Positions 51,608 to 60,427 of a stretch of DNA of 64,000 nt are shown here, one piece after another. The DNA is taken from assembly GCA_035651755.1 (NCBI GenBank), contig DASRFA010000042.1, positions 1-64,000 of the forward strand. The letters run 5' to 3'. The notes beneath the pieces are model-generated. The model was not told the DNA's origin and did not search any database. It saw nothing but the letters and a program-made list of their open reading frames with translations. Within the stretch, counting starts at the first letter, position 1. Each line of letters begins with the position of its first letter. The stretch is from DASRFA01 sp035651755 (GTDB taxonomy: Bacteria; Desulfobacterota; Binatia; UBA12015). Position numbers and translations under genes: made by a program.

Positions 51608-52864
51608 TCAGCCGAGCGCGCCCGACCCGCGCAGCGCGGCGATCCGCGCCGCATCCCAGCCCAGCACGTCGCGCAGCACCTCGTCCGTGTCGCGCCCCGC
51701 GTCGCGCGCCGCGACCAGCGGCACCGGCAGCTCCTCGCCGATCAGCTTGACGGGCGACGGCATGAGATCCGTGCCCGCCTCGCGATACGACCGAAGCGGC
51801 AGGCGGGCCTGGAACTGCGGGTCGCCGGTGATCGACTTGACGGTGTTCACGGGGCAGATCGGCGTGTTCACTCTCTTGCCGAACTCGACCCATTCCGCGG
51901 TCGTGCGGCTCGCGAAGATCGCGGCGAGCTCGCGCCGGAGCGCGACGTTGCCGCGCGCGTGATCCGCGTACTTCGCGCCCGGGTTCGCCTCGAACATCTC
52001 CGGGCGGCCGATGCCCTCGCAGAAGTTCTTCCAGAACTCGCGCTCCGAGGCCATGAAGAGCAGCATGCCGTCCTTCGAGCGATAGTACTGGTAGCGGACG
52101 GACTCCTTCATGCTGTCGTCGCCGACCGGGCGCCGCGCGCCCTTGCCGTCGCCGTCGTTGCCGGTGACCTCGTCCTCGGGGCGCTCGTACGCCTTGTTGC
52201 CCTCGATGCCGTTCCAGTTGAAGGCGGCCGCGGCGTCGCTCTGCGCGACCTCGAAGTGGCAGCCGACGCCGGTCGCGCGCGCGCGGATGATGCCGGCGCA
52301 GATCCCGAGCGCCGCGTAGAGCGGCCCCGCGTTGATGCCGATCGTCGTGTACGACGGGATCGTCGGCATCCCCTCCTCGTTGAACGAGGGACGCGCGACG
52401 CCGGCCCACGCGTCGTACGCGATGCCGTGGCTCGGCATGTCCTTGTAGGGGCCGGTCATGCCGTAGCCGGAATGCGTGCAGAAGACGATCTTCGGGTTCA
52501 CCTTCCGGAGATCGTCGTAGCCGAGGCCGCGGCGCGCGAGCACCCCCGGTCGCATGCCCTCGATGACCGCGTCCGCTCGCCGCACGAGCTCGAGATAGGT
52601 CGCCACCCCCTCCGGCTTCTTGAGATCCAACACGATACTTCTCTTGCCGCGATTGAGATGCCAGTGGAGGAGCGAGATTCCGTCGACGATCGGGAACGCC
52701 ATCTTGCGGACGTAGTCGCCGCCCGGGCCCTCCACCTTGATGACCTCGGCGCCGAGGTCCGCGAGGTGCATGCCGACGCCGCCCGGACCGAGGAGCGAGC
52801 TCTCGACGATCCGGACGCCCGCGAGGAGCCCGCGCGGCGAGCCAGTGGTGCCGTTCGTGGCCAT
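51608..52864 (-). CDS. CaiB/BaiF family III CoA-transferase
   Basis: 418 aa. Family motifs: VRIVESSLLGPGGVGMHLADLGAE, VIKVEGPGGDYVRKM, LLHWHLNRGKRSIVLDLKKPEG, DAVIEGMRPGVLARRGLGYD, NPKIVFCTHSGYGMTGPY, followed by the catalytic Asp in IAYDAWAG. It moves CoA between carboxylic acids. ATG 52864 is preceded by GGAGGAAG. It forms an operon with the SDR (19 bp gap) and TetR genes, suggesting a regulated catabolic pathway for an acid or alcohol substrate. Confidence 0.93.
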   Translation of the reverse strand: MATNGTTGSPRGLLAGVRIVESSLLGPGGVGMHLADLGAEVIKVEGPGGDYVRKMAFPIVDGISLLHWHLNRGKRSIVLDLKKPEGVATYLELVRRADAVIEGMRPGVLARRGLGYDDLRKVNPKIVFCTHSGYGMTGPYKDMPSHGIAYDAWAGVARPSFNEEGMPTIPSYTTIGINAGPLYAALGICAGIIRARATGVGCHFEVAQSDAAAAFNWNGIEGNKAYERPEDEVTGNDGDGKGARRPVGDDSMKESVRYQYYRSKDGMLLFMASEREFWKNFCEGIGRPEMFEANPGAKYADHARGNVALRRELAAIFASRTTAEWVEFGKRVNTPICPVNTVKSITGDPQFQARLPLRSYREAGTDLMPSPVKLIGEELPVPLVAARDAGRDTDEVLRDVLGWDAARIAALRGSGALG

Positions 52865-52883
52865 GGCGCTTCCTCCGTGATGT

Positions 52884-53651
52884 TCAGCCGAGCACGCGCC
52901 CGCGCGCGATCGTACCGCCGCCGTCGACCGGCAGGAGCGCCCCCGTCACGAACTCGCTCTCGCGGCTCGCGAGGTAGACGACCGCGTACGCGACGTCCTC
53001 CGGCCGCCCGAGGCGCGTGAGGTGCATCGCCTCGAGCTCGGCGCGGCGCTCCGGGGTCAGGTTCGCGTCCCGCCGCTCGTTCACGACGTAGCCGACGGAG
53101 ATCGCGTTGCAGCGGATCGCGTCGCGCGCGCAGTCGACGGCGATCGCGCGCGTGAGCGCGTTCAGGCCGCCCTTGCTCGCGACGTACGGCGCGAGGCCCG
53201 CGCTCGCGCGCTCCGCCTGGCGCGACGAGACGTTGACGATCGAGCCGTGGCCGGCGCGGCGCATGTGCGGAATCGCGCTCCGGCACAGCCACGCGGCGCT
53301 GGTCAAGTTCACGCGCAGCGTGCGCTCCCAGACCGCGGTGTCGAAGGAGTCGATGGCGCTCCGGCCGCCGGTTCCCTGCACCGCGTTGTTCACGAGCACC
53401 GTCAGCCCGCCGATCCGATCGGCGGTCTCGTCGACGAGGCGGGCGCACGCGTCTTCCTCTGCGATGTCCGCCGCGAGGAACGCGGCACGTCCCCCGGCTT
53501 CCTCGATCGCGTTCACGACGGCTTCGCCGCGCGCCTGGTCGCGCCCGTGGACGGCGACGAGCGCGCCCTCGCGCGCGCACAGAAGAGCGACGTGCTTGCC
53601 GATCCCGGACGTCGAGCCGGTCACGAGGACCCGTTCGCCGGCGAGCCTCAT
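52884..53651 (-). CDS. SDR-family oxidoreductase
   Basis: 255 aa. Cofactor loop VTGSTSGIGKHVALLCARE, NNAVQGTGG (variant of NNAG), Ser in VNVSSRQAERAS, and YVASKGGLNALTRAIAV (catalytic Tyr/Lys). The tail ITVGYV-like segment (AISVGYVVNERRDANL) and FVTGALLPVDGGGTIA are typical. NAD(P)-linked; substrate unknown. It starts 7 bp after the TetR stop and ends 19 bp before the CoA-transferase start. Confidence 0.92.
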   Translation of the reverse strand: MRLAGERVLVTGSTSGIGKHVALLCAREGALVAVHGRDQARGEAVVNAIEEAGGRAAFLAADIAEEDACARLVDETADRIGGLTVLVNNAVQGTGGRSAIDSFDTAVWERTLRVNLTSAAWLCRSAIPHMRRAGHGSIVNVSSRQAERASAGLAPYVASKGGLNALTRAIAVDCARDAIRCNAISVGYVVNERRDANLTPERRAELEAMHLTRLGRPEDVAYAVVYLASRESEFVTGALLPVDGGGTIARGRVLG

Positions 53652-53658
53652 CCGCTGC

Positions 53659-54393
53659 TCAGCGCCGAGCCCGGCGCCGGCGGCCCGTCGCGCCGGCGCC
53701 GACCAGCAGCAGGTCCACGAGCTCGTCCTCGAGGTCCTGCAGACGGGCGACTCCGCTCGTGAGGATTCGAAAGATGACGCAGCCCGACAGCGCGTCGAAG
53801 AGGATGCCCGGTCCGACGGTCGGCGCCGCGTCGCCGCGCGCCTCGGCGTCGACGAGAAGACGCGCGAAGTCGGCGCGCGCGCTCGCGGCCATGCGCGACA
53901 TGAGCTTCCGCTGGAGCGCCGGGTCGTCGCGATAGTCGGCCATCAGGCCGGGAAGCGCGGCCAGCACCTCGGGCCGCGTGTAGAGCCGGATCGTGTAGCG
54001 GACGCGCGCGCGCACGTCGCGCGCGAGGTCCCCGGTGCTCGCGATCCGGTGCGACGGCCCGCCCGCCGGGTAGACGGCCTCGTGCACGAGCTCCGCCTTC
54101 GAGCGCCAGCGCCGGTAGATCGCCGGGCGATGGATCTTCGCCCCGCGTGCAATTGCCTCGATGCTGAGGCGGTTGTACCCGACGCGGCGCAGCAAGCGGC
54201 GCGCCGTTTCGAGCACCGAGGTGTCGAGACGAGGATCGCGCGGGCGGCCGGCAGGACGGCGCGGCGGGTTCGACGCCGCGGAATCCGCGATCGCCGGCGG
54301 GCGCTCGGCGGAGGCCGTCGCCGACAGTGCGCGCGGCCGCGCGCGCGTCGCCGGAGCGCGCGACCGAACGGCCGTTGACACCCGAGCTTTCAT
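53659..54393 (-). CDS. TetR-family transcriptional repressor
   Basis: 244 aa. An unusual disordered Arg/Ala/Pro extension of about 55 residues precedes the HTH (IEAIARGAKIHRPAIYRRWR) and a TetR C-terminal domain. ATG 54393 is preferred over an upstream TTG (54438) because the 18-bp palindrome that overlaps the ATG by one base would otherwise lie inside the gene. It heads the TetR-SDR-CoA-transferase operon and diverges from DUF1329, so it probably controls both. Confidence 0.88.
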   Translation of the reverse strand: MKARVSTAVRSRAPATRARPRALSATASAERPPAIADSAASNPPRRPAGRPRDPRLDTSVLETARRLLRRVGYNRLSIEAIARGAKIHRPAIYRRWRSKAELVHEAVYPAGGPSHRIASTGDLARDVRARVRYTIRLYTRPEVLAALPGLMADYRDDPALQRKLMSRMAASARADFARLLVDAEARGDAAPTVGPGILFDALSGCVIFRILTSGVARLQDLEDELVDLLLVGAGATGRRRRARR

Positions 54394-54410
54394 TACGATA
54401 CGTGTCGTAA
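54393..54410. promoter_or_regulatory. TetR operator (18-bp palindrome) between divergent genes
   Basis: TTACGATAC and GTGTCGTAA are inverted halves differing at one base (TTACGA-T/C-AC). It lies at the TetR start codon and 90 bp before the DUF1329 ATG, the classic position for autoregulation of a divergent pair. Flanking CG-CG continues the symmetry weakly. Confidence 0.7.
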
Positions 54411-54500
54411 CGTATCCCTCCGGATCGCGCGGCGTCAAGCGAAATCGCCGCGCTCGCCGTCGGCCGGACGCCGCGGCAGAAGCGAAGAAAGGAAAGTCGA

Positions 54501-55853
54501 ATGCGCCTCACGCGACCGTTCGCGGCGGTCCTCGCCGCAGCACTGGCCCTGGGCCTCCCGGCGTCCGGCCGCGCGGACGACCTCAAGGCCGGCGAGACGC
54601 TCGACCAGAGCACCTGGCAGAAGGTCGGAGACCTCCTGCCGCCCGAGATCCTCGAGCACTACAAGAAGGGCGAGTACCAGAACCCGATCGCCGAGTGGCC
54701 GGCCGACAAGTACAACTGGCCCCCCGACTTCAAGGCGGCGAGCGAGGCGAACGAGGGCAAGTTCAAGGTCGGGCCACAGGGCGAGATCCAGACCGCGGAG
54801 GGCGGCCCGCCGCCGCAGTACATCCTCGGCCATCCCTTCCCGCGCATCGACGCCAAGGACCCGCAGGCCGGCGTCAAGATCATCTGGAACTACTTCTACC
54901 GGACCTACTACTTCGGGAACATCTTCGCCGAATCGCAGGTGAACCTGGTCGCGCCAGGCGGCCTCGAGCGGCGCCTCGACGTCGCGCAGAGCTACGCGCA
55001 GTACGACGGCGTTCCGGTCGAGGAGCGGATTCCGAATCCCGAGAACTTCCTCTCGCAGGCGCTCACGGTCGTCACGAGCCCAGCGGACCTGAACGGCACG
55101 GCGGCGCTCTCCTGGCGCTACCGCGATCCCGGGAAGCGCGACTCGAGCTGGGCGTACGTCCCCGCGCTGCGCCGCGTCCGCGCGGTGAGCCCCGCGAATC
55201 GGTCCGACGGCTTCCTCGGCTCCGACTTCTCCTCCGACGACGGTCCGTTCTTCGACGGCAAGCCCGAGGACTTCGAGTGGAAGGTCGTCGGCGAGGTCGA
55301 TCAATTGCGCATCGCCGAGGGCATGAACCTGAAGGGCAAGACCAACATCAAATGGCTCGACGCGCGGGAATGCTTCAACAGCGCGGGCGGCTGCAGCGAC
55401 ACCGCTTGGCCGGACATTCCCTACATCGGGTACATGGATCCGAGCTGGAAGGGCGTCGCATGGGCGCCGCACGGAGAGGCCGTCCTCGCCAAGCGTCGCT
55501 TCTGGGTCGTCGAGGGCATTCCGAAGGACCGCTACTATCTCTTCGGGAAGCTCCAGCTCTACATCGATCAGATCAGCTTCCAGGGCGCGTGGCTCCGCAA
55601 GTTCGACTGGAAGGGCGAGCTCCTGAACGTCGGCCAGGTGATGGCGTGGAACCCGCTCCCGTTCACGCGGCCGGACGGCAAGGTGACGTACGTGCAGGGC
55701 GGCAACTCCGCCTACCAGACGGTGGAGAGCGTCAAGCTCGATCGCGCGACCGTGGCCGGAATCAAGTCGAGCCCGAACTCGCGCTTCCTCGGCCGCTTCC
55801 TGTACCCGCCCGACCACTTCAGCACGGAAGCGATGATGCGCGCCGGGAAGTAG
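54501..55853 (+). CDS. DUF1329 outer-membrane-type protein
   Basis: 450 aa. Signal peptide (AAVLAAALALGLPASGRAD) followed by the DUF1329 family text: LKAGETLDQSTWQKVGDLLP, YILGHPFPRIDAKDPQAGVK, GTAALSWRYRDPGKRDSSWA (with YVPALRRVRAVSPANRSDGF), and FGKLQLYIDQISFQGAW near the C-terminus. The family has a LolA/LolB-like fold and often sits beside RND exporters or lipid/steroid catabolic genes; its biochemical role is not settled. AAAGGAAAG precedes ATG 54501. Divergent from TetR across its operator, so probably repressed by it. Confidence 0.93.
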   Translation: MRLTRPFAAVLAAALALGLPASGRADDLKAGETLDQSTWQKVGDLLPPEILEHYKKGEYQNPIAEWPADKYNWPPDFKAASEANEGKFKVGPQGEIQTAEGGPPPQYILGHPFPRIDAKDPQAGVKIIWNYFYRTYYFGNIFAESQVNLVAPGGLERRLDVAQSYAQYDGVPVEERIPNPENFLSQALTVVTSPADLNGTAALSWRYRDPGKRDSSWAYVPALRRVRAVSPANRSDGFLGSDFSSDDGPFFDGKPEDFEWKVVGEVDQLRIAEGMNLKGKTNIKWLDARECFNSAGGCSDTAWPDIPYIGYMDPSWKGVAWAPHGEAVLAKRRFWVVEGIPKDRYYLFGKLQLYIDQISFQGAWLRKFDWKGELLNVGQVMAWNPLPFTRPDGKVTYVQGGNSAYQTVESVKLDRATVAGIKSSPNSRFLGRFLYPPDHFSTEAMMRAGK

Positions 55854-55911
55854 AGTACGCCGGTGCGCACGACGTGCGCGCGCATGGGACGCAAAGCGTC
55901 TTCCGCGACGC

Positions 55912-56700
55912 TCACGCCGGTCGCGACGCGGTGAAGCAGAACTGCGTGACGGTGAAGAAGAACTCGCCGCGTGCGCCGAGCGCGCGCTGCTCGTCCGCCC
56001 ACGCCTTGGCGGCGTCGCTGCCCACGTCGTCGAGACCGGCGGCATAGGTCTCGATCATCCGAATCGCCATGCCGCCGTACGTCTCGCGATCCAGCTCGAT
56101 GGTCGAGAACGCGTGCCCTTCCGCGTCGACGTCGACGAAGCCCGCCTTTCGAAGCGCGGGCGCGAGCGTCCGCGGCAGCGCCGGGTGGATCAGGTGCCGG
56201 TCCCAAGCGCGGAGCATGCGCTCCATTCGGGCAGGATCGGCGGAGTGCCACGACACGGTGGACCAATCGACGTCCCAGACGACGGCTCGACCTCCGGGTC
56301 GAAGCACGCGGTGGATCTCGGCGAGCGCCGCCGGCACGTCGTCGACGTACTCGAGGACCTGTACGGAAAGCGCGCGGTCGAACGTCGCGTCGTCCGCGGG
56401 AACAGCCGTCGCGCTTCCTTCGCGGAACTCGGCGTGGCCCCGGCCCTCGCACCGACGAGCGGCGATGGCCAGCATGGATGCGCTGAGGTCGATCCCGAGC
56501 ACGCTTCCCTCCGGCCCCACCCCCTCGAGGATCTCGGCGGCGTAGAACCCGGGTCCGCAGCCGACGTCGACGACGCGGTGGCCGGCCTCGACGGCGAGCG
56601 CGTCGCGCACGAGGCTCCTCCGGCGCAGGATGTCGCGCCTCCCGTACATGGCGTCCAGCTGCTGGGCGACCGCTTCGTCGAAAACGATCTGGCTCGTCAG
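55912..56700 (-). CDS. Class I SAM-dependent methyltransferase
   Basis: About 262 aa. The SAM-binding motifs are intact: RVVDVGCGPGFYAAEILEGV (motif I), VLGIDLSASML, and FDRALSVQVLEYVDDVPAAL with LRPGGRAVVWDVDWS. Conserved N-terminal residues (IVFDEAVAQQLDAMYGRRD) lie upstream of the only nearby ATG (56649), so I place the start at CTG 56700, three nt after GGAGGT and overlapping the sulfotransferase stop (CTGA). The ATG start is the alternative. Acceptor unknown; the operon also has a sulfotransferase and an SDR. Confidence 0.8.
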   Translation of the reverse strand: MTSQIVFDEAVAQQLDAMYGRRDILRRRSLVRDALAVEAGHRVVDVGCGPGFYAAEILEGVGPEGSVLGIDLSASMLAIAARRCEGRGHAEFREGSATAVPADDATFDRALSVQVLEYVDDVPAALAEIHRVLRPGGRAVVWDVDWSTVSWHSADPARMERMLRAWDRHLIHPALPRTLAPALRKAGFVDVDAEGHAFSTIELDRETYGGMAIRMIETYAAGLDDVGSDAAKAWADEQRALGARGEFFFTVTQFCFTASRPA

Positions 56701-57893
56701 ACCACCTCCGAAGGCACGTCGAAGTACTGCTGGTAGCGCCGCGCGCGGTCGCGCCACTCGCCCGCATCGAGGCCGGAGTCGGCGAACGAGTAGCGGTGCC
56801 GCCCGTGCTTGTCCTGCGGGTTGTCCGCGAGGAACGCGCGCATGCGCGACTCCGCGTCCGCCGACAGCTCGAGGCCGAGCCGCGCGTAGATCGCGCGGAT
56901 GGTCGCGAACGGGTCGGCCATGAAGTCGGCGAACTGCACGTCGACGACGCGGTCGGCCGGCACGGTCCCGTCCTCCCGGTCGCGTACCGAGCGGTCGAGC
57001 CCGTCCACGATGTACTCGGCGAACTCGGCGGCGTCCGCCGGCGTCGACGGGTCGTCGCTCGCCAGGCGGCGGAGCGTCGACCGGAGCGACGCGATGGAAG
57101 CGATGATGCGGAGCGGGTCGCGGTGCGTCTGCACGAGGAGCGCGTCCGGGTATTCGGCGAGCAGAGCGCCGAGGGCCCACAGATGGCCGGGCGACTTCAG
57201 CACCCAGCGCTGCCCGCGATGCCGCCACTGCAGCACCTGCAGGTAGCGGCGATGCCAGCGGTACGCCGACCCCATGTCCGCCTCGCCGAGCAGCCAGCGC
57301 GCGTAGGACGGCGCGCGGTACTGCGTCGGGAAGATCATGCTGCGGTAGTCCGCGGCGGTGATGCGGACGCACTCCTGGGGCAGGCGCGCGCCCATCGGGT
57401 GCATCGCCTTGAAGCCGGGGATCACGAGCTCGCTCATGTCGAGCTGCGCTTGCACCTCGTCGATGCGCGGGTCCGACTCGTACGTCGCGGGCTCGGGCGG
57501 CGGAAGCGGGCGGTCGACCTCCCAGGTGAGCGGCACGCGATTCGCGGGGTCCTGGGCGATCATGTCGTGGAGGATGGTCGTGCCCGTGCGGCCCTGCCCG
57601 ATGATCACGATGGGCGGCGAGACGTCGATCGCCGAGGCCTCGGGGTGAACGCGATGCCACTCGGTGATGCGGAGCCGGTTCGTCAAGTATTGCTGGATCT
57701 CTCCTCCGGCGACGAGGTGGCCGACGTCGTTCAACGCGGCTTCGTCGCGGAGCGAGGCGACGAGCCGCTCGAGGCCCTCGCGCCAACCCTCCGCGCCGAA
57801 GTCGGCGAGGCCGGTCGCCTCGCAGGCCTCCGATACGAGGCGATCGCAGTCGAGCGCGGCCGCCGACGAGCTTTCCGTTCCGCCGCCCGACAT
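56697..57893 (-). CDS. Sulfotransferase (Sulfotransfer_3 type)
   Basis: 398 aa. PAPS-binding loop IIGQGRTGTTILHDMIAQDP and 3'-phosphate-binding region LLVQTHRDPLRIIASIASL. An N-terminal helical region precedes it. Residues of the type PATYESDPRIDEVQAQL and FKAMHPMGARLPQECVRI are common in this bacterial family, often annotated as sulfotransferase without known acceptor. Sits between the SDR (9 bp before) and the methyltransferase (4-nt overlap). Confidence 0.9.
   Translation of the reverse strand: MSGGGTESSSAAALDCDRLVSEACEATGLADFGAEGWREGLERLVASLRDEAALNDVGHLVAGGEIQQYLTNRLRITEWHRVHPEASAIDVSPPIVIIGQGRTGTTILHDMIAQDPANRVPLTWEVDRPLPPPEPATYESDPRIDEVQAQLDMSELVIPGFKAMHPMGARLPQECVRITAADYRSMIFPTQYRAPSYARWLLGEADMGSAYRWHRRYLQVLQWRHRGQRWVLKSPGHLWALGALLAEYPDALLVQTHRDPLRIIASIASLRSTLRRLASDDPSTPADAAEFAEYIVDGLDRSVRDREDGTVPADRVVDVQFADFMADPFATIRAIYARLGLELSADAESRMRAFLADNPQDKHGRHRYSFADSGLDAGEWRDRARRYQQYFDVPSEVV
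56704..56709 (-). promoter_or_regulatory. Ribosome binding site for the CTG start of the methyltransferase
   Basis: GGAGGT, three nt before CTG 56700, inside the end of the sulfotransferase gene; it supports coupled initiation at CTGA. Confidence 0.5.
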
Positions 57894-57902
57894 GAGCCCC
57901 CC

Positions 57903-58673
57903 TCAGTGCGCGACGAGCCCGCCGTCGGCGATGAGCACCTGGCCCGTCACGTAGCTCGCCGCGTCCGACGCGAGGAAGAGCGCCGGCCCGACCATCTCCT
58001 CCGGCCGCGCGATCCGGCGCAGCAGGCACGCCCGCGCCATGTGCTCCTGGACCTCGGGCGGGTTGTTCCGGACCATGTCGGTGTCGACCGCCCCCGGAGC
58101 GAGCGCGTTGACGCGGATGCGCAGTGGAGCGAGCTCCGCCGCCATCGAGCGCGTGAACGACAGGAGGGCCGCCTTGCCGCCGGCGTACATGGAAACGCCC
58201 GGCGAGAACATGAGCGCGCCGACGGAGATCACGTTGATGATCGACGCGTGCTCGCTCTCGCGGAGATGCGGCAGCGCCGCCTGCGCGAGGAAGACCGGGC
58301 CGCGCAGGTTGACCGAGTACGACTTGTCCCACGCCTCGGGCGTGAGCCCGCCGACCGGCAGGGCGAGCGCGTTCGCGGCGTTGTTCACGAGCACGTCGAG
58401 CCCGCCGAAGCGCTCGACGGCGCGCGCGACCAGGCGCGGCAGCGCGTCGAGGTCGCCGAGGTGGGTCGGGACGCCGAGCGCTTCGCCGCCGAGCGCGACG
58501 AGATGGCGCTCCGTCTCGGCGCACGCCTCCGGCTTCCGGCTCGCGACCACGACCTTCGCGCCCGCGGCGACGAAGCCCTCCGCGAGCGCGCACCCGATGC
58601 CGCGCGTGCCGCCCGTCACGAGCACCACGCGTCCGGTCATGTCGAACAGCGATCGCAGGTCCGCCGGCGTCAT
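57903..58673 (-). CDS. SDR-family oxidoreductase
   Basis: 256 aa. Cofactor loop VTGGTRGIGCALAEGF, LVNNAANALAL (variant of NNAG), Ser in NVISVGALMFSPG, YAGGKAALLSFTRSMAAEL (catalytic Tyr-x3-Lys with Gly instead of Ala/Ser) and tail YVTGQVLIADGGLVAH. First gene of a three-gene operon with the sulfotransferase and methyltransferase. Confidence 0.92.
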   Translation of the reverse strand: MTPADLRSLFDMTGRVVLVTGGTRGIGCALAEGFVAAGAKVVVASRKPEACAETERHLVALGGEALGVPTHLGDLDALPRLVARAVERFGGLDVLVNNAANALALPVGGLTPEAWDKSYSVNLRGPVFLAQAALPHLRESEHASIINVISVGALMFSPGVSMYAGGKAALLSFTRSMAAELAPLRIRVNALAPGAVDTDMVRNNPPEVQEHMARACLLRRIARPEEMVGPALFLASDAASYVTGQVLIADGGLVAH

Positions 58674-58707
58674 CGCACCGTCCCCTCCGCGCGCGGCGCG
58701 CGCCGCA

Positions 58708-59169
58708 TCAGGCCGCCGGCATCTCCACCTGCTCGAGCGTCACCTCGGTGTGGCGGACGATGTCGTCGAGCGTGTGCAGCTTGTACGGCTTCTCATAGAA
58801 GATATGCTTGATGCCGGTATTCACGAGCGTCTTCAGGCAGTGGATGCACGGCGAGTGCGTGATGTAGGCGGACGCGTCGCGGATGGACGCGCCGTTCCGC
58901 GCCGCCTGCGCGATCGCGTTGATCTCGGCGTGGATCGTCCGGAAGCAGTTCTCCTCGATCTCGCCGTCCGGCGTCTCCGACCGGTAGATCAGACAGCCGA
59001 CGTCGAGGCAGTGCGGCATGCCCGCGGGCGCGCCGTTGTAGCCGGTCGCGAGGATGCTCCGGTCGCGCACGATGACGGCGCCGACCTTGGCGCGGAGGCA
59101 CGTCGATCGCTCCGCCACCTGGCGCGTGATCATGAGGAAGTACTGGTTCCAGGAGAGCCGCTCGCCCAT
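58708..59169 (-). CDS. Deoxycytidylate deaminase-like zinc cytidine deaminase
   Basis: 153 aa. Zinc site HAEINAIAQAARNG (His-Ala-Glu) and PCIHCLKTLVNTG (Pro-Cys-x2-Cys), with the N-terminal YFLMITRQVAERSTCLRAKV-type start and VIVRDRSILATGYNGAPAGM of dCMP deaminases. dCMP to dUMP feeds dTMP synthesis. Last gene of the gmhA operon; its ATG 59169 is 7 bp after the protease stop. Confidence 0.92.
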   Translation of the reverse strand: MGERLSWNQYFLMITRQVAERSTCLRAKVGAVIVRDRSILATGYNGAPAGMPHCLDVGCLIYRSETPDGEIEENCFRTIHAEINAIAQAARNGASIRDASAYITHSPCIHCLKTLVNTGIKHIFYEKPYKLHTLDDIVRHTEVTLEQVEMPAA

Positions 59170-59176
59170 CGCGATC

Positions 59177-60427
59177 CTAGAGGCCCGCGATCTCGGCGAG
59201 CTCGGCCGCGCCGATCGCGCTCGACGGCGCGCCGACGTTCATCATCGGGCGATCGTCGCGATCGAACCCCGGCTCCTCGTCGTCGAAGCCGGGCGGCGGG
59301 ACCGGGGCCGGCCGTGACGGTGCGCGCTTCAAGGTCGGCGGGCGAAGCGGCTCCTGCTCGATCCGGACGGGCACTCGGTCCGGCTGCACGACCGACAGGG
59401 GGATCGGCATGAAGGTGAGCGCGAAGACGGCGATGGTCGCCCACGCGGCGATCTTCCGCCCGCCGTCGAGCGGCGTGTCGGCGTCCATCGTATCCGGGTG
59501 ATCCACCTTCACGACGAAGGTCAGCATGATGGCCCAGACGAACCAGCCTTCCCAGCCGAGGAAGCCCATCCCCAGCACGACGACCAGGAAGAGCCGGGCG
59601 ATGTGGCGATGGCGACGTCCGAAGAGCGCGTACACGACGTGCCCGCCGTCGAGCTGCCCGACCGGAAGCAGGTTCAGGAACGTGACGAAGATCCCGAACC
59701 AGCCGGCGAGCGCGATCGGGTGGAGGAGGATCGTCGCGTCGTCGGGGCCCACTCCCACGACGAGGCGCGTGAGCGCGTTGAAGAGGAGCGAGTTCCCGAG
59801 CGAGAGGCCGCCCTCCAGCCCCTTCGACAGCGGCTGCACGTCGGACAGCATGAGACCGAGCACGACCGCCGGCAGCGCGACCAGGAGGCCGGCCCACGGA
59901 CCGGCGGCGCCGACGTCGAAGAGCGCGCGCCGGCTGCGCGGCATGCCGCGCATGCGGATGAACGCGCCGAACGTCCCGACGAGGAGCGGCGGCCCGGGGA
60001 TGAAGTACGGAAGCGTCGTCGGCACGCCGTGGCGAAGCGCCGCCGCGTAGTGCCCGAACTCGTGGCAGAGGAGGATCAGCATCAACGGCACGGAGAACGT
60101 GAAGCCGGCCGGGATCGACCAGGGATCCGCGAACGGGTCGACTCCGGCGTGCACCGCGCCCGCCATCGTCGTCGTGACGAGCGTCGCGACGAAGAGCACC
60201 GCGTTCACGATCGGAGACCCGCGGCGACGACCGCGGACACGCGCCTCGGGGAACGGCCGCCCCGGCACCTCGAGCTCCGCGTTCGCGTAGCCCGCGCTGC
60301 CGACCGGCCGACCCCAGGGATCGACCCGCGAGCCGTAGCGCTCGGCGCCGCGGCGCTCGAGCGAGCTCGGCGGGGCAGGCCAGCCCGGCGGCTTCCCGTA
60401 CGTCGAACCGTCGTCCCGGTCGCTCAT
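59177..60427 (-). CDS. Site-2 protease family (M50) zinc metalloprotease
   Basis: 416 aa. Six or more membrane helices. Zinc site HEFGHYAAALRHG (HExxH) and NLLPVGQLDGGHVVYAL (the second metal motif NxxPxxxxDGG). A soluble Pro/Arg-rich C-terminal tail of about 70 residues follows. The family cleaves membrane-embedded substrates; this one lacks a PDZ domain. ATG 60427 overlaps the DHS-like stop (ATGA), so the genes are translationally coupled. Confidence 0.9.
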   Translation of the reverse strand: MSDRDDGSTYGKPPGWPAPPSSLERRGAERYGSRVDPWGRPVGSAGYANAELEVPGRPFPEARVRGRRRGSPIVNAVLFVATLVTTTMAGAVHAGVDPFADPWSIPAGFTFSVPLMLILLCHEFGHYAAALRHGVPTTLPYFIPGPPLLVGTFGAFIRMRGMPRSRRALFDVGAAGPWAGLLVALPAVVLGLMLSDVQPLSKGLEGGLSLGNSLLFNALTRLVVGVGPDDATILLHPIALAGWFGIFVTFLNLLPVGQLDGGHVVYALFGRRHRHIARLFLVVVLGMGFLGWEGWFVWAIMLTFVVKVDHPDTMDADTPLDGGRKIAAWATIAVFALTFMPIPLSVVQPDRVPVRIEQEPLRPPTLKRAPSRPAPVPPPGFDDEEPGFDRDDRPMMNVGAPSSAIGAAELAEIAGL

